From the NCBI GenBank assembly GCA_001898035.1, contig MKRX01000015.1:1-64000 (forward strand): a DNA stretch of 64,000 nt. Reading direction: 5' to 3'. Source of the DNA: Armatimonadetes bacterium 55-13 (lineage in GTDB: Bacteria > Armatimonadota > Fimbriimonadia > Fimbriimonadales > Fimbriimonadaceae). Within the stretch, counting starts at the first letter, position 1. Every line of letters begins with the position of its first letter. Under the pieces are notes generated by a model. That model was not told the DNA's origin and made no database searches. It worked only from the letters and a program-made list of their open reading frames with translations. A program made the position numbers and the translations under genes. Shown here one piece after another: positions 15,550 to 24,320 of this stretch.

Positions 15550-17250
15550 TTACGCTTCGTCGGTTTCGGTTTCCTCGGTCTTTTCTGCCTCGGTTTCCTC
15601 AACATCCTCGTCTTCGTCTCGCGAAAGGAAGCCCTTGAGCATGCCAAGTCGCTCGCCGATGGTAGCGCCACCGGTTGCGAAGCCGCGTCGACCGCTGATT
15701 TCTTCGAAATCATCATAGTCGTCTCGGCCGCCTCGACCGCCCTTCTTGCCCTTCTTGCCGCCTTTACCGCGTTTGTCTCCGCCACGGAAGTCGTCCATTC
15801 CGCCGCCGCCACCGCCGTACTCGGAACCGGATTCGTAAGAGCCACGCTCCTCTTTCAGGTTACCGGTTGCGCGCATACTGAGGACCATTCTTCGCTCGTC
15901 GGGTCGCAGATCGATGATCTGCACTTCGACTTCTTGGTTCTCTTCCACGACGTCTTGGGGTCGCTTGATGCGTCGGAACGACATTTCGCTGACCGGGAGG
16001 AACGCCTCAGCTCCTTCAGGAAGCTTGACGAACGCGCCGCTCTGGACAAGACGTCCAATCGTGACATTGAGCTTCTGTCCGACTGTGTAGTTCTGCTTGA
16101 TGAGATTCCACGGATCGGGAAGAACCTGTCGGTGTCCCAGGGAAATCTTGCCGGCGCCTTGATCCAATCGAAGCACCATGACTTCGATCTTCTGACCTTC
16201 CTTGAACATCTCCTTGGGATGATTGATTCGCATCCAACTCATCTCGGAGATGTGAAGAAGGCCATCTACACCGCCAAGGTCGATGAACGCACCGTAGTCG
16301 GTAAGTCGTCGAACGGTTCCTTCAAGTCGGTCGCCCGGCTGTACGTTGGTGAAAATGTCTTCCTTCGCACGGGCTCGTCGCTGCTCTTCAGCCTCTCGGT
16401 TCGAGAGAACGACCTTCTTTCGGTCGCGATCAATCTCGATTACCTTGAGTTGAAGAGGCTGGCCGACGTACTTCTCGATGTTGCGAAGTTTGCCGCTGCC
16501 GACGTGTGTTGCGGGAACGAATCCGCGTACGCCCACGTCAACCACGAGACCACCCTTGACTCGGTCAACGACCTGCGCAGTGATCATCTCTTGGGACTTG
16601 AAAGCGTCCTCGATCTTGTCCCAGATCTCTTCGAAATCCGCTCGCTTCTTCGAAACGATTGGGTTTCCTTCGGCGCTCTCCGGTCGGAGAACGACGACGT
16701 TGATCTTGTCGCCGACGCTAAAGTGATCCTTGGCGGACTCGATAGCTTCGGAGGTCAACTCGTCGAGAGGGACGATGCCTTCGGACTTGGTACCGAGATC
16801 AACGAAGACTCGATCCTTATCCACCTGGATGATCGTCGCTTCGACCCGGTCGCCCTTGGCAAGTTTTTTGAACGTTCCGTCCGTTTCGAACCCTTCACCG
16901 GTTTCCAACGCGCTCATGTAGGACTCGAAAAGATCCTCGTCCGTTTGCGCGGGGGCGGTCTTCTCTGCGACCGGAGCGGGGGCAGCGGTTTCCGCTACGG
17001 GCTCTGGGGCAGGAGTGGGTTCGGCGTCGCTGGCCGCAGCAGGCGCTTCCTCAGCAGGGGCTTCCGCGGGCGCGGGGGCTTCTGCCGGGGTCTCAACCTC
17101 GGGGGCAGCGGTCACATCCGGCGTACCGGCGGACGTTTCGTCGTTGGATGGCGTAGCCATCGGGGCGGGGTCGGACGCCAGAGTCGCCGTTTCCGGCTTC
17201 TCTTGGGCTTCGGTCTCGCCCACTGGCGTCTGGTTTTCGTCGATCATCAT
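15550..17250 (-). CDS. rpsA: 30S ribosomal protein S1 (four S1 domains, long acidic N-terminus)
   Basis: About 566 residues from ATG 17250 (an in-frame TTG lies at 17277). The first ~95 residues are Ala/Pro/Glu-rich and probably disordered. Four OB-fold S1 modules follow: AKGDRVEATIIQVDKDRVF, KSQEMITAQVVDRVKGGLV, GDRLEGTVRRLTDYGAFIDL and GQKLNVTIGRLVQSGAFVKL. Module 3 carries the classic DGLLHISEMSW. The tail is Gly/Lys-rich and then acidic. S1 binds mRNA on the 30S subunit, which is consistent with the many weak ribosome sites in this window. E. coli S1 has six domains; four-domain forms are usual in several other phyla. Confidence 0.93.
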   Translation of the reverse strand: MMIDENQTPVGETEAQEKPETATLASDPAPMATPSNDETSAGTPDVTAAPEVETPAEAPAPAEAPAEEAPAAASDAEPTPAPEPVAETAAPAPVAEKTAPAQTDEDLFESYMSALETGEGFETDGTFKKLAKGDRVEATIIQVDKDRVFVDLGTKSEGIVPLDELTSEAIESAKDHFSVGDKINVVVLRPESAEGNPIVSKKRADFEEIWDKIEDAFKSQEMITAQVVDRVKGGLVVDVGVRGFVPATHVGSGKLRNIEKYVGQPLQLKVIEIDRDRKKVVLSNREAEEQRRARAKEDIFTNVQPGDRLEGTVRRLTDYGAFIDLGGVDGLLHISEMSWMRINHPKEMFKEGQKIEVMVLRLDQGAGKISLGHRQVLPDPWNLIKQNYTVGQKLNVTIGRLVQSGAFVKLPEGAEAFLPVSEMSFRRIKRPQDVVEENQEVEVQIIDLRPDERRMVLSMRATGNLKEERGSYESGSEYGGGGGGMDDFRGGDKRGKGGKKGKKGGRGGRDDYDDFEEISGRRGFATGGATIGERLGMLKGFLSRDEDEDVEETEAEKTEETETDEA

Positions 17251-17367
17251 CTGCAATGCTCTTTCGTGGGGCTCCAATAAGATGGGGTAAATCCTACCTG
17301 ATTCTGACCGTCACCAATACGTCGGAAACGGGCCAAAGGATTCAAGCTTTTCTAGATTCTGCCCATT

Positions 17368-18807
17368 CTAGCCCAGATTCCACTCTTTCGTACAACGGTA
17401 CAGGTCTGAGTATCGCTGGTAAGTAGCCGAATAATCGACGGAATTCGGAGTCAAAACGTCAGAAATCTTAACAATTTGCAAAGTAGCCTTGGCCACATCG
17501 GGCCAAAGCCCAATTCCAACCCCGGCAAGAATAGCGGAACCAAAGGCAGGCCCTTCGTCGCATTGGAGTCGTTGACAAGGGGCTTGGAACATATCGGCGA
17601 GCATCTGTCGCCAAAACTCGCTCTTTGCGCCTCCGCTCGTGACTCGGATTTCTTGGGCGGAGGCGCCGAGGGCCAGGAGCGTGCGGAATCCATCCAGGAG
17701 GCCAAGTGAGACGCCTTCGAAGACCGCCCTTGAAAAATGGGCCTTACCGTGAGCGAGGGTAGCGCCGGCAAATACTGCCCGCGCGAACGGATCATTGTGG
17801 GGAGTTCGCTCACCGGTTAGATAAGGCAGAAATGTCAATCCCTCGCAACCAGGGGGGACGGAGGCGGCTTCCTGGGCAATGGAGTCATATGAATCTCCAC
17901 GGGCGAAGACGTCTCGATACCAACGCAGCGCGCCGCCGCATGAGAGCATCACTCCCATGGCATGCCAACCTCGGTTGGCATGGGCAAAGGTGTGGGCCGA
18001 GCCGTTTGCGTCGAAGTTGGGGGCGGAGATGGTGGTGAAAACGACGCCGCTTGTTCCGAGGCTCACGCTGATGATCCCGGGAGATACCGCGCCGGTTCCG
18101 ACGGCGCCGGCTGCCTGGTCTCCACCTCCGCCAACCACCGCAATCCCGTCGGCGAGGTTCGGCACGTCTTTTGTCGTTCCCGTGACGACATCAGATTCGA
18201 CGACCGGAGGAAACATCTCTTGAGGCAGATTGAGCTTGTCGAGGATTTCGGCGGACCACTTGCGACCGACGACGTCAAATGCGCCGACGCCGCTGGCATC
18301 GCTCACTTCGGTTGCGTACTCACCGGTCAATCGTAGGCGGATGTAGTCTTTGGGAAGCAGAACTCGAGAAAGGCGGTTGAAGTTTTCGGGTTCGTTGTTT
18401 CGCAGCCAGAGGATTTTGGGCAATTGAAAGCCGGTGAGGGGCGGGTTTCGGGTGATTTCTCGGATACGGTCAGGTCCTACGGCGTGATCGATTTCTTCAC
18501 ATTCGGATGAGGTGCGCTGATCGTTCCAGAGAATGGCGGGGCGGATGACTTTGTTTTTCGAATCAAGGAAGACCGCGCCGTGCATTTGCCCGGTCAGACC
18601 CACTCCATCTGGGGAAGGCTCGTCGATTTCTTTGAGGCATGAGAGGACGCCAAGCCACCAGTCTTCGGGATTCTGCTCTGACCAAAGGGGGCGTGGAGTA
18701 CTGATGGGGTATTCGGCGGAAGCCGATTTTAAAACGCTTCCGTGCTCGTCCATGAGAACGACCTTGCAACCGGAGGTGCCGACGTCAATGCCCAGCAATT
18801 TGGCCAT
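17368..18807 (-). CDS. xylB: Xylulokinase (FGGY family)
   Basis: 479 residues. It phosphorylates D-xylulose to xylulose-5-phosphate. FGGY-kinase features: LLGIDVGTSGCKVVLMD at the N-terminus, the xylulokinase signature GLTGQMHGAVFLD around residue 75, ILWNDQRT, the second nucleotide motif GGGGDQAAGAVGTGAV, and RVTSGGAKSEFWRQMLADMF with the adenine-binding region near 390-410. There are no xylose isomerase or transporter genes alongside, so the true substrate could be another ketose. Confidence 0.9.
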   Translation of the reverse strand: MAKLLGIDVGTSGCKVVLMDEHGSVLKSASAEYPISTPRPLWSEQNPEDWWLGVLSCLKEIDEPSPDGVGLTGQMHGAVFLDSKNKVIRPAILWNDQRTSSECEEIDHAVGPDRIREITRNPPLTGFQLPKILWLRNNEPENFNRLSRVLLPKDYIRLRLTGEYATEVSDASGVGAFDVVGRKWSAEILDKLNLPQEMFPPVVESDVVTGTTKDVPNLADGIAVVGGGGDQAAGAVGTGAVSPGIISVSLGTSGVVFTTISAPNFDANGSAHTFAHANRGWHAMGVMLSCGGALRWYRDVFARGDSYDSIAQEAASVPPGCEGLTFLPYLTGERTPHNDPFARAVFAGATLAHGKAHFSRAVFEGVSLGLLDGFRTLLALGASAQEIRVTSGGAKSEFWRQMLADMFQAPCQRLQCDEGPAFGSAILAGVGIGLWPDVAKATLQIVKISDVLTPNSVDYSATYQRYSDLYRCTKEWNLG

Positions 18808-18843
18808 GGCGGATTATAACGACCCCCTACCCCTTCATTTCCA

Positions 18844-18887
18844 GTGGAAGAGCCCCGTTTGCCATACGGCAAACGGGGCTCTTCCAC
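18844..18887. terminator. Long inverted repeat between xylB and the YHS gene
   Basis: Perfect 20-bp arms (18844-18863 and 18868-18887) with a 4-base loop, followed by TTTT on the plus strand. It sits 24 bases past the stop of the minus-strand YHS gene and probably ends that transcript, although a U-tract is lacking on the minus strand. Confidence 0.7.
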
Positions 18888-18910
18888 TTTTGTCTCGAAC
18901 GGTCGTGCCG

Positions 18911-19186
18911 CTAGCTTTTCTTCTTGGCGGGCTTAGGAATCGGGATACTCCATTCCTTCTTGGCGTACTTAGCCGGGTTCGCCTTGAATGCGCCTGGGCA
19001 GCCGCCGCAGCAGAAGAAGTATCTTCGCCCCTTATAGTCGGCGAACATCTTGGTCTTAGTCGCGGTGGCGATATTGACCTTGTGCGAAGGCATGACGGGA
19101 CATGGAAGCTCCTTGGGAGCCTTGGTCTGGGCGAAAACGCCAACGGCCATCGCGCTAGTGGCGAGTATGAGTGCAAATCTCTTCAT
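18911..19186 (-). CDS. Small exported YHS/TRASH-type metal-binding protein
   Basis: 91 residues from ATG 19186, with GGAGG 11 bases upstream. The signal peptide is MKRFALILATSAMAVGVFAQ. The mature part has one YHS-like domain: CPVM near residue 28, then YKGRRYFFCCGGCPGAF and a conserved NPAKYAKK end. YHS/TRASH domains bind soft metals such as copper through the cysteines. It is likely a periplasmic metal-handling protein. The neighbouring xylB gene is separated by a 20-bp-arm inverted repeat. Confidence 0.85.
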   Translation of the reverse strand: MKRFALILATSAMAVGVFAQTKAPKELPCPVMPSHKVNIATATKTKMFADYKGRRYFFCCGGCPGAFKANPAKYAKKEWSIPIPKPAKKKS

Positions 19187-19299
19187 CAGTGAGTTGACCT
19201 CCAAAGCGATGGCGCACGAGCGCCCCCCTTGGTTTCTTCTGCATAGATTAACGCATCCGGTTCGCGGAGGTTCCCGCGAGAAGATATTCTTTTACGAAA

Positions 19300-20016
19300 A
19301 TGTCTTCTCCTCGCCTTCGGATTCTCCACACGAACGATCTTCATGGCTCGATGAATGACACTCGATTTGATCGCTTGAAGGCGATTCGAGATGAGTTCGA
19401 TATCTATTTGGATACGGGAGATGCGATCAAAACGGGCAACTTGGGGATACCTTTGCGGGAGGAACCGGTTTGGGCGAGGTTCGCCGAGTTAGGATGTACG
19501 GCGGGAGCGCCGGGGAATCGGGAGTCGCACGTACTCAAGTCGGCCTTTGAAGCAAAGTTGGCGGGAAGGCGGCACGCCCTTTTGTGCGCCAATCTCAGAG
19601 ACCGACAAGGTGGGCAGCCATTGCCCGCGTCAAAGATCGTTGAGGTAAACGGTCTGCGCATTGGCCTTGTGGGAGTGATGGTGCCCATGGTGACAGAGAA
19701 GATGAAGTCCAAGGCAGTGAGCCACTATCTTTGGACGCAACCAATACCGGCGGCGATAGAGGAAGGAGAAAAGCTGCGATCTGAAGTAGACTTACTTTTT
19801 GCGCTTACTCACATTGGACACCGGCAAGACACAGTCTTGGCGGAGAAGACCGGGATCTATGACGCGATTTTTGGCGGACATTCCCACACCGTTCTCCAAC
19901 GACCTGAATTGATCAATAGGACCTGGATCTGCCAAGGAGGATCTCATGGACGATTTTATGGCGACTATGTTTGGGAAGATGGGCGATTGACGGGCGGACT
20001 CCACCCTCTCGGGTGA
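19300..20016 (+). CDS. Calcineurin-like metallophosphatase, 5'-nucleotidase (UshA/YfkN) N-domain type
   Basis: 238 residues. Metal-ligand motifs of the family are present: LHTNDLHG at the N-terminus, YLDTGDAI, GNRESH (normally GNHE/GNHD), LTHIGH and GGHSHT. The usual C-terminal 5'-nucleotidase substrate domain is missing, and there is no signal peptide, so this is a compact cytoplasmic member. Likely a phosphoesterase acting on nucleotides or sugar phosphates; the substrate is unknown. It is convergent with argB, one base apart. Confidence 0.85.
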   Translation: MSSPRLRILHTNDLHGSMNDTRFDRLKAIRDEFDIYLDTGDAIKTGNLGIPLREEPVWARFAELGCTAGAPGNRESHVLKSAFEAKLAGRRHALLCANLRDRQGGQPLPASKIVEVNGLRIGLVGVMVPMVTEKMKSKAVSHYLWTQPIPAAIEEGEKLRSEVDLLFALTHIGHRQDTVLAEKTGIYDAIFGGHSHTVLQRPELINRTWICQGGSHGRFYGDYVWEDGRLTGGLHPLG

Positions 20017-20017
20017 G

Positions 20018-20872
20018 CTACCGCAGTTGCATCATCGTGCCGATGCCGGCATCCGTAAAGACTTCGATGAGAAGGGCATTGGCGGCGCCACCGTTGATTA
20101 GGTGGACTTTGTCCACGCCGTGCTCCAGAGCTTGAATCGCAGCCTCAAGTTTGGGGATCATTCCCCGATCGGCGCGACCGTCCTGGATCATGGCTTTGGC
20201 TTCCGGGCAATCCAGAGTAGAGATTCTTGTTTCGGGTCGGTCCTTATCGCCGAGCACGCCATCCGTATCCGTTAATAGGATGAGCTTACTGGCATCGACC
20301 GCGATGGCGATTGAGGCGGCGGCGGAGTCCGCATTGATATTCAGGGGTCTTCCTTCGCTATCGTTGGCGACAGTGCAGACGACCGGGATCGTGCCCGATT
20401 CTACGGTGGACTTGAGAATGGATGGATCGACGTGAGTCACTTTGCCGACTCTGCCCAAATCCGGTGAGATGGCTTCTGCCTGAAGAAGGTTGGCGTCTCG
20501 TCCAGATAGTCCGACGGCCCGACCACCGGCCTGCCCAATTTCCGAGGCGAGAGCTTTATTCGCCCGGCCAGCGAGGGCCATTTCGACCACTTCCATGGTT
20601 TGATCGTCGGTGACTCGCAAACCTTGGAGGGTCTTCTTTTCGATGCCCAATTTTTCCAGCCATCGATCGATCTCTGGGCCGCCGCCGTGGACGAGGATTG
20701 GGCGAATTCCCACCAGTTGGAGCAGCAAGACGTTTCGAATGACGCCCCTCATCAAGGATGGGTCCCGCATCGCGCTTCCTCCGTACTTCACCACGAAGGT
20801 CTGCCCTCGGAAGGATTGGATATAAGGCAGGGCTTGATTGAGGACTTCGGCTTGGAGTTGCGGATCGATCAT
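20018..20872 (-). CDS. argB: Acetylglutamate kinase
   Basis: 284 residues from ATG 20872, giving the usual family start MIDPQLQAEVLNQALPYIQ; an ATG at 20929 would add 19 unusual residues. It phosphorylates N-acetylglutamate in arginine synthesis. Motifs: VKYGGSAM (ATP site lysine), LVHGGGPEIDRWL (substrate), INADSAAASIA, LLTDTDGV and the C-terminal HLINGGAANALL. No other arginine gene lies in the window. Confidence 0.95.
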   Translation of the reverse strand: MIDPQLQAEVLNQALPYIQSFRGQTFVVKYGGSAMRDPSLMRGVIRNVLLLQLVGIRPILVHGGGPEIDRWLEKLGIEKKTLQGLRVTDDQTMEVVEMALAGRANKALASEIGQAGGRAVGLSGRDANLLQAEAISPDLGRVGKVTHVDPSILKSTVESGTIPVVCTVANDSEGRPLNINADSAAASIAIAVDASKLILLTDTDGVLGDKDRPETRISTLDCPEAKAMIQDGRADRGMIPKLEAAIQALEHGVDKVHLINGGAANALLIEVFTDAGIGTMMQLR

Positions 20873-20969
20873 TCGATTTCTTTGTACCCGGGTATTCGTA
20901 TTGACACGCGAACTAAGAGGGCCCCTCAAGCGTTATGAGGGTCACAGGTAGAATCCCTGAGGCTCTCGT

Positions 20970-21794
20970 ATGCTCCCGGTCTTATTCAAAATCGGCAACT
21001 TTCCCATTCACAGCTTCGGCGTGATGATGATCATCGCCTTTCTGGTGGGACTTCTCATTGCTCGTAAGAGGGCGCCAAAATTTGGCATCGATCCCAATAA
21101 GATTTCGGACATGACCTTTTGGGTCTTGATCTTGAGCATCTTGGGAGCAAGGGTGGCGTTCATTCTTCAAGAGCTGCCGTACTACTTAAAGCACAAAGAT
21201 CAGCTGTTTTCGATCCAATTTGCTGGCCTGACGAGCTTCGGAGGCGTTATCGTCGCCCTCCTTGTCATGGTGTATTGGGCAAAGAAGCACGGCTGGCCCG
21301 TTCGAACCGTGCTCGATGTGATCGCGCCCGCCGGATTAGTTGGTCACGCGATTGGCAGGGTGGGGTGCTTGCTGAACGGATGCTGTTATGGCGGCGTTTG
21401 TCCCCCGAACTTGCCGTGGGGAATTCATATTCACGATCCCCAGCACGAAGGACTGACAGCTCTGATGCATCCGGCGCAGATTTACGATTCATTGATGGTT
21501 TTGGCCTTCACCGGATTTCTCCTGTGGGTGGAGAAGCGAGGGCATCAGGCGAGAGGACAGGTGTTCGCGCTGGCGTTGGCAGGTTACGGCCTGTCTCGAT
21601 TTATCTACGAATTTTGGCGCGCAGGCACCGACGCTCAGGTGGACGCAGGCCTTGCTTCCTCGACGTACTGGGGATCTCTTCCCATCACTCAAGCCCAGGC
21701 GATGGCGGGAGTTTTGGTTATTTACGCTTTGGTGCTCTATGTGCGATGGCGGCGACCCGCTGCGCACGCGCAGCAGGAGTTGCTCGCCTCGTGA
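20970..21794 (+). CDS. lgt: Prolipoprotein diacylglyceryl transferase
   Basis: 274 residues, polytopic membrane protein (about 7 segments). It attaches diacylglycerol to the lipobox cysteine of prolipoproteins. Family hallmarks: the HSFGVMM start of segment 1, GARVAFI, TSFGGV, and the signature GHAIGRVGCLLNGCCYGG around residues 127-145, with HPAQIYDSL later. The stop overlaps the GTG of the next gene (GTGA), so the two are translationally coupled. Lipoproteins in the window that could use it include the RND adaptor. Confidence 0.95.
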   Translation: MLPVLFKIGNFPIHSFGVMMIIAFLVGLLIARKRAPKFGIDPNKISDMTFWVLILSILGARVAFILQELPYYLKHKDQLFSIQFAGLTSFGGVIVALLVMVYWAKKHGWPVRTVLDVIAPAGLVGHAIGRVGCLLNGCCYGGVCPPNLPWGIHIHDPQHEGLTALMHPAQIYDSLMVLAFTGFLLWVEKRGHQARGQVFALALAGYGLSRFIYEFWRAGTDAQVDAGLASSTYWGSLPITQAQAMAGVLVIYALVLYVRWRRPAAHAQQELLAS

Positions 21795-22759
21795 GATTTC
21801 GGCCGCTTCTGGAGCGCTTTGAGTCGCTCCATGCCTTGGTCGTAGGCGATCTAATGCTTGACGAGTACATCGTGGGCAAGGCAACTCGGATCAGCCCGGA
21901 AGCGCCGGTCATGGTTATTCGACAACAACGAACCTTTTCCGTACCCGGTGGAGCAGCTAATGTGGCCAAGAACATCGTGGCACTGGGTGCGAAGGCGACG
22001 GTGATCGGTGTCGTGGGAGAAGACTCGGCGGGGCAAGAATTACAGGAAGCGCTTGGGGAGTCGGCGAGCGTCGTTCCCGACCCTTCTCGTCCGACCACCC
22101 GCAAGACTCGAGTCCTGGCGGATACCGCTCATCAGGTCCTGCGCATCGACCATGAATCGGAGAGCGCCATCGACGAAGATGTGGAGGACTCGATCCTCGA
22201 CACCGTGAAGAGTCGGATCCATGAGGCTAACGTTCTGATCTTGAGCGATTACACGAAGGGCGTCTTGACGGTTGATTTGGTTAAGCGTCTCATCGAGCTT
22301 GCGGTTAGCCGAGGGGTACCAGTGACGGCCAACGCGAAGCCGGTGAACCTTTCGGCTTATCAAGGGGCTACCTTGGTGAGTTTGAACGCAAAAGAGGCGG
22401 CAGAGGCGGTGGGAGCCAAGGACATTATCCGGCAGGCTAACGGGCAGGGCCTGAGTGATCGTCCCAGTTCCGTGGCGCGGCAGATATTGGACGAAAACGG
22501 CTTCCAACACATTTTGGTGACCTTGGGTGAGTACGGCATGTGTACCGAGTCCTTCTATATCGCCCCGCAAAAGGTCGAGGTTTTCGATACGGCAGGGGCA
22601 GGCGATACGACGATTGCGACGGTCGCTTTGGGATTAGCGGCCATTGGATTCGAACCCAAGGTGTTCGAGTTGGCCAGTCATACGGCGGCGGCGGTGGTCT
22701 CCCATGTGGGGGTCGCCACTCCCTCGCACGACGATTTGGAGCGCATTCGGCTCTCCTAG
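21791..22759 (+). CDS. PfkB-family kinase, HldE/RfaE N-domain-like (heptose-7-phosphate kinase type)
   Basis: 322 residues from GTG 21791, overlapping the lgt stop by 4 bases. Motifs of the RfaE1 kinase domain: VVGDLMLDEYIVGKATRISPEAPV near residue 17, GGAANVAKNIVALGA, VLILSDYTKGVL and the catalytic DTAGAGDT. The cytidylyltransferase half of HldE is absent. Likely role: phosphorylating D-glycero-D-manno-heptose-7-phosphate, or a related ADP-heptose or ribokinase-like sugar, for surface glycans. The frame is open much further upstream (21119), but that part is antisense-like overlap with lgt. Confidence 0.85.
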   Translation: MRFRPLLERFESLHALVVGDLMLDEYIVGKATRISPEAPVMVIRQQRTFSVPGGAANVAKNIVALGAKATVIGVVGEDSAGQELQEALGESASVVPDPSRPTTRKTRVLADTAHQVLRIDHESESAIDEDVEDSILDTVKSRIHEANVLILSDYTKGVLTVDLVKRLIELAVSRGVPVTANAKPVNLSAYQGATLVSLNAKEAAEAVGAKDIIRQANGQGLSDRPSSVARQILDENGFQHILVTLGEYGMCTESFYIAPQKVEVFDTAGAGDTTIATVALGLAAIGFEPKVFELASHTAAAVVSHVGVATPSHDDLERIRLS

Positions 22760-22823
22760 GCCTCTTTCGAGACCGGGTATCCTTATTGGCACTACGTCCC
22801 GCTGTGGACGCCTAGGAGCAAAA

Positions 22824-23072
22824 ATGCGAGTTAAGAACAAGGAAATCCGAAAGCGACGCCATCGCAAGGAACAGGTCATCAAGGACGCGATCCGAGTCGC
22901 AAAGGCCGGCGGATCGACCGATAAGGGTGAGAAGAAGGCAGTAGCCGAGAAGCCCGCCGCCAAGAAGGCCGCGGCACCCAAGAAGACGGAAACCGCTGAG
23001 AAGAAGCCTGCTGCCAAGAAGACCACCAAGAAGGCAGAAGGCGAAGAGGCAACCGAAGCCTCCGCAGAGTAG
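22824..23072 (+). CDS. Small Lys/Ala-rich basic protein, histone-H1-like tail
   Basis: 82 residues. A good ribosome site (AGGAG, 5 bases before ATG) and a clean terminator right after the stop support it. The N-terminus is very basic (MRVKNKEIRKRRHRKEQ); the rest is Lys/Ala/Pro repeats (AAKKAAAPKK, PAAKKTTKKA) and an acidic end. It resembles bacterial histone-H1-like or nucleoid/ribosome-associated proteins, but low-complexity composition alone cannot assign function. It might bind DNA or RNA. Confidence 0.72.
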   Translation: MRVKNKEIRKRRHRKEQVIKDAIRVAKAGGSTDKGEKKAVAEKPAAKKAAAPKKTETAEKKPAAKKTTKKAEGEEATEASAE

Positions 23073-23087
23073 CCCTTCCGAATTGAG

Positions 23088-23125
23088 AAGCCCCTCCGGC
23101 AAAATTGCAGGAGGGGCTTTTTTGT
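23088..23125 (+). terminator. Rho-independent terminator of the basic-protein gene
   Basis: AAGCCCCTCC (23088-23097) pairs with GGAGGGGCTT (23110-23119), followed by a T-run. Confidence 0.92.
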
Positions 23126-23162
23126 TTGTCGAACTGGGCGAGTTGGAGCGTCATGTCGATGA

Positions 23163-24239
23163 GTGGGTTCGAACGGTGAAGCAGGGTTGAAGGTAGCGGT
23201 CGTGGGCGCGGGGATCGCAGGATCTAGCGCAGCGAGATACGTTGCCATTCGCGGCCATGACGTCGCGCTTTTCGAGCAATTTGAGATAGGGCATGACCGA
23301 GGGAGTTCACACGGGAACTCTCGACTTGTCAGGAAGGCCTATCCCGATGCTTTTTATACAGCCTGCATGGAGGAAGCCTATCCTTTGTGGGCTGAGCTTG
23401 AGCAGCATGCCGACAGACGATTGCTTCACGAGGTGGGGCTTCTCTACTTTGGGCCAGCTCACTCTTCCGACGTTCTCTCCATGATCGCTGGGCTACGAGA
23501 AGTTGGAGTTAGGCATGAAATTTTGGATCATCGCCAGGCAATGAAGCGATTGCCAGGATTGCGACTCGACCGAGACGAGATTGGCATCTTTACTCAGGAA
23601 GCGGGTTGGGTGGATGCCTCGGGCGCCATCACGGCCAATCTCAGAGTGTTCCGAAGCCTTGGGGGCGTGATTCTCCCCGACCATCCCATCGAGTGGCAAC
23701 AGCTTGAGAAAGACTTCGACGCGTTTGTTGTGTGTCCGGGGCCATGGATTCGGCGGTTCGTCTCGGCGCCTGTGCGCACCACGATGCAAACGTTCGCCTA
23801 TGTACGAACGGATGCGCCTTGCGAAGGACCGGTTTGGATCGAAGACGGACCGACGGGGGTCTATGGTTTTCCTTCCGAACCGGACCGGGGGGATATCAAA
23901 TTTGGCGTGCATGAGTCTGGGCCGGAGATTGAGCCCCAAATCTTGGATCGCCAACCGGTACAAGAGCATCTTGAACTCATCGAAGACCGTGCCAGAAGAC
24001 GATTTGGCCTTGATCCGGTAGAGATCGTTATGGCCAAAGGATGCGTCTATACGAGCACGACAAATGAGGACTTTCTTTTGGGGAGGTTGGGAGATCGCGG
24101 CTTCTTCGCAAGCGCTTGCAGCGGGCACGGGTTCAAATTCGGGCCTTGGATTGGTAAGTTGTTGGCCCGATTCGTCGAGGGCGAAGATGAGCCCGAAAAC
24201 CATCCTCGATTTCATCGTCCCGGTATTGTTTCAACCTAG
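23163..24239 (+). CDS. FAD-dependent amine oxidase-like protein, sarcosine oxidase/MTOX (SolA) family
   Basis: 358 residues. FAD-binding GAGIAGSSAARYVAIRG at the N-terminus, then the family-specific GSSHGNSRLVRKAYPD near residue 47 and the C-terminal flavin-linking/active-site region SACSGHGFKFGP, where the Cys normally holds FAD covalently. Likely oxidises an N-methyl amino acid or secondary amine, releasing H2O2. The start is uncertain: GTG 23163 or TTG 23187; neither has a strong ribosome site. It stands alone between two terminator-like regions. Confidence 0.85.
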   Translation: MGSNGEAGLKVAVVGAGIAGSSAARYVAIRGHDVALFEQFEIGHDRGSSHGNSRLVRKAYPDAFYTACMEEAYPLWAELEQHADRRLLHEVGLLYFGPAHSSDVLSMIAGLREVGVRHEILDHRQAMKRLPGLRLDRDEIGIFTQEAGWVDASGAITANLRVFRSLGGVILPDHPIEWQQLEKDFDAFVVCPGPWIRRFVSAPVRTTMQTFAYVRTDAPCEGPVWIEDGPTGVYGFPSEPDRGDIKFGVHESGPEIEPQILDRQPVQEHLELIEDRARRRFGLDPVEIVMAKGCVYTSTTNEDFLLGRLGDRGFFASACSGHGFKFGPWIGKLLARFVEGEDEPENHPRFHRPGIVST

Positions 24240-24320
24240 AGATTGTGCGAGGACGCCGCATAGAGGTATGAAACGACCATCCGTCCCGGAACGTCGAGGA
24301 CAAGGAGATAAACTGCCCCT

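Noticed and set aside
15520-17280. 586-residue plus-strand frame opposite rpsA
   Set aside because: Long only because the S1 gene has biased codons; low-complexity Leu/Asp/Arg text with no domain, while the minus strand encodes four clear S1 domains.
21119-21790. Upstream extension of the heptose-kinase-like frame inside lgt
   Set aside because: The Arg-rich stretch shares DNA with lgt in another frame; the kinase domain begins at GTG 21791 with the usual GTGA overlap.
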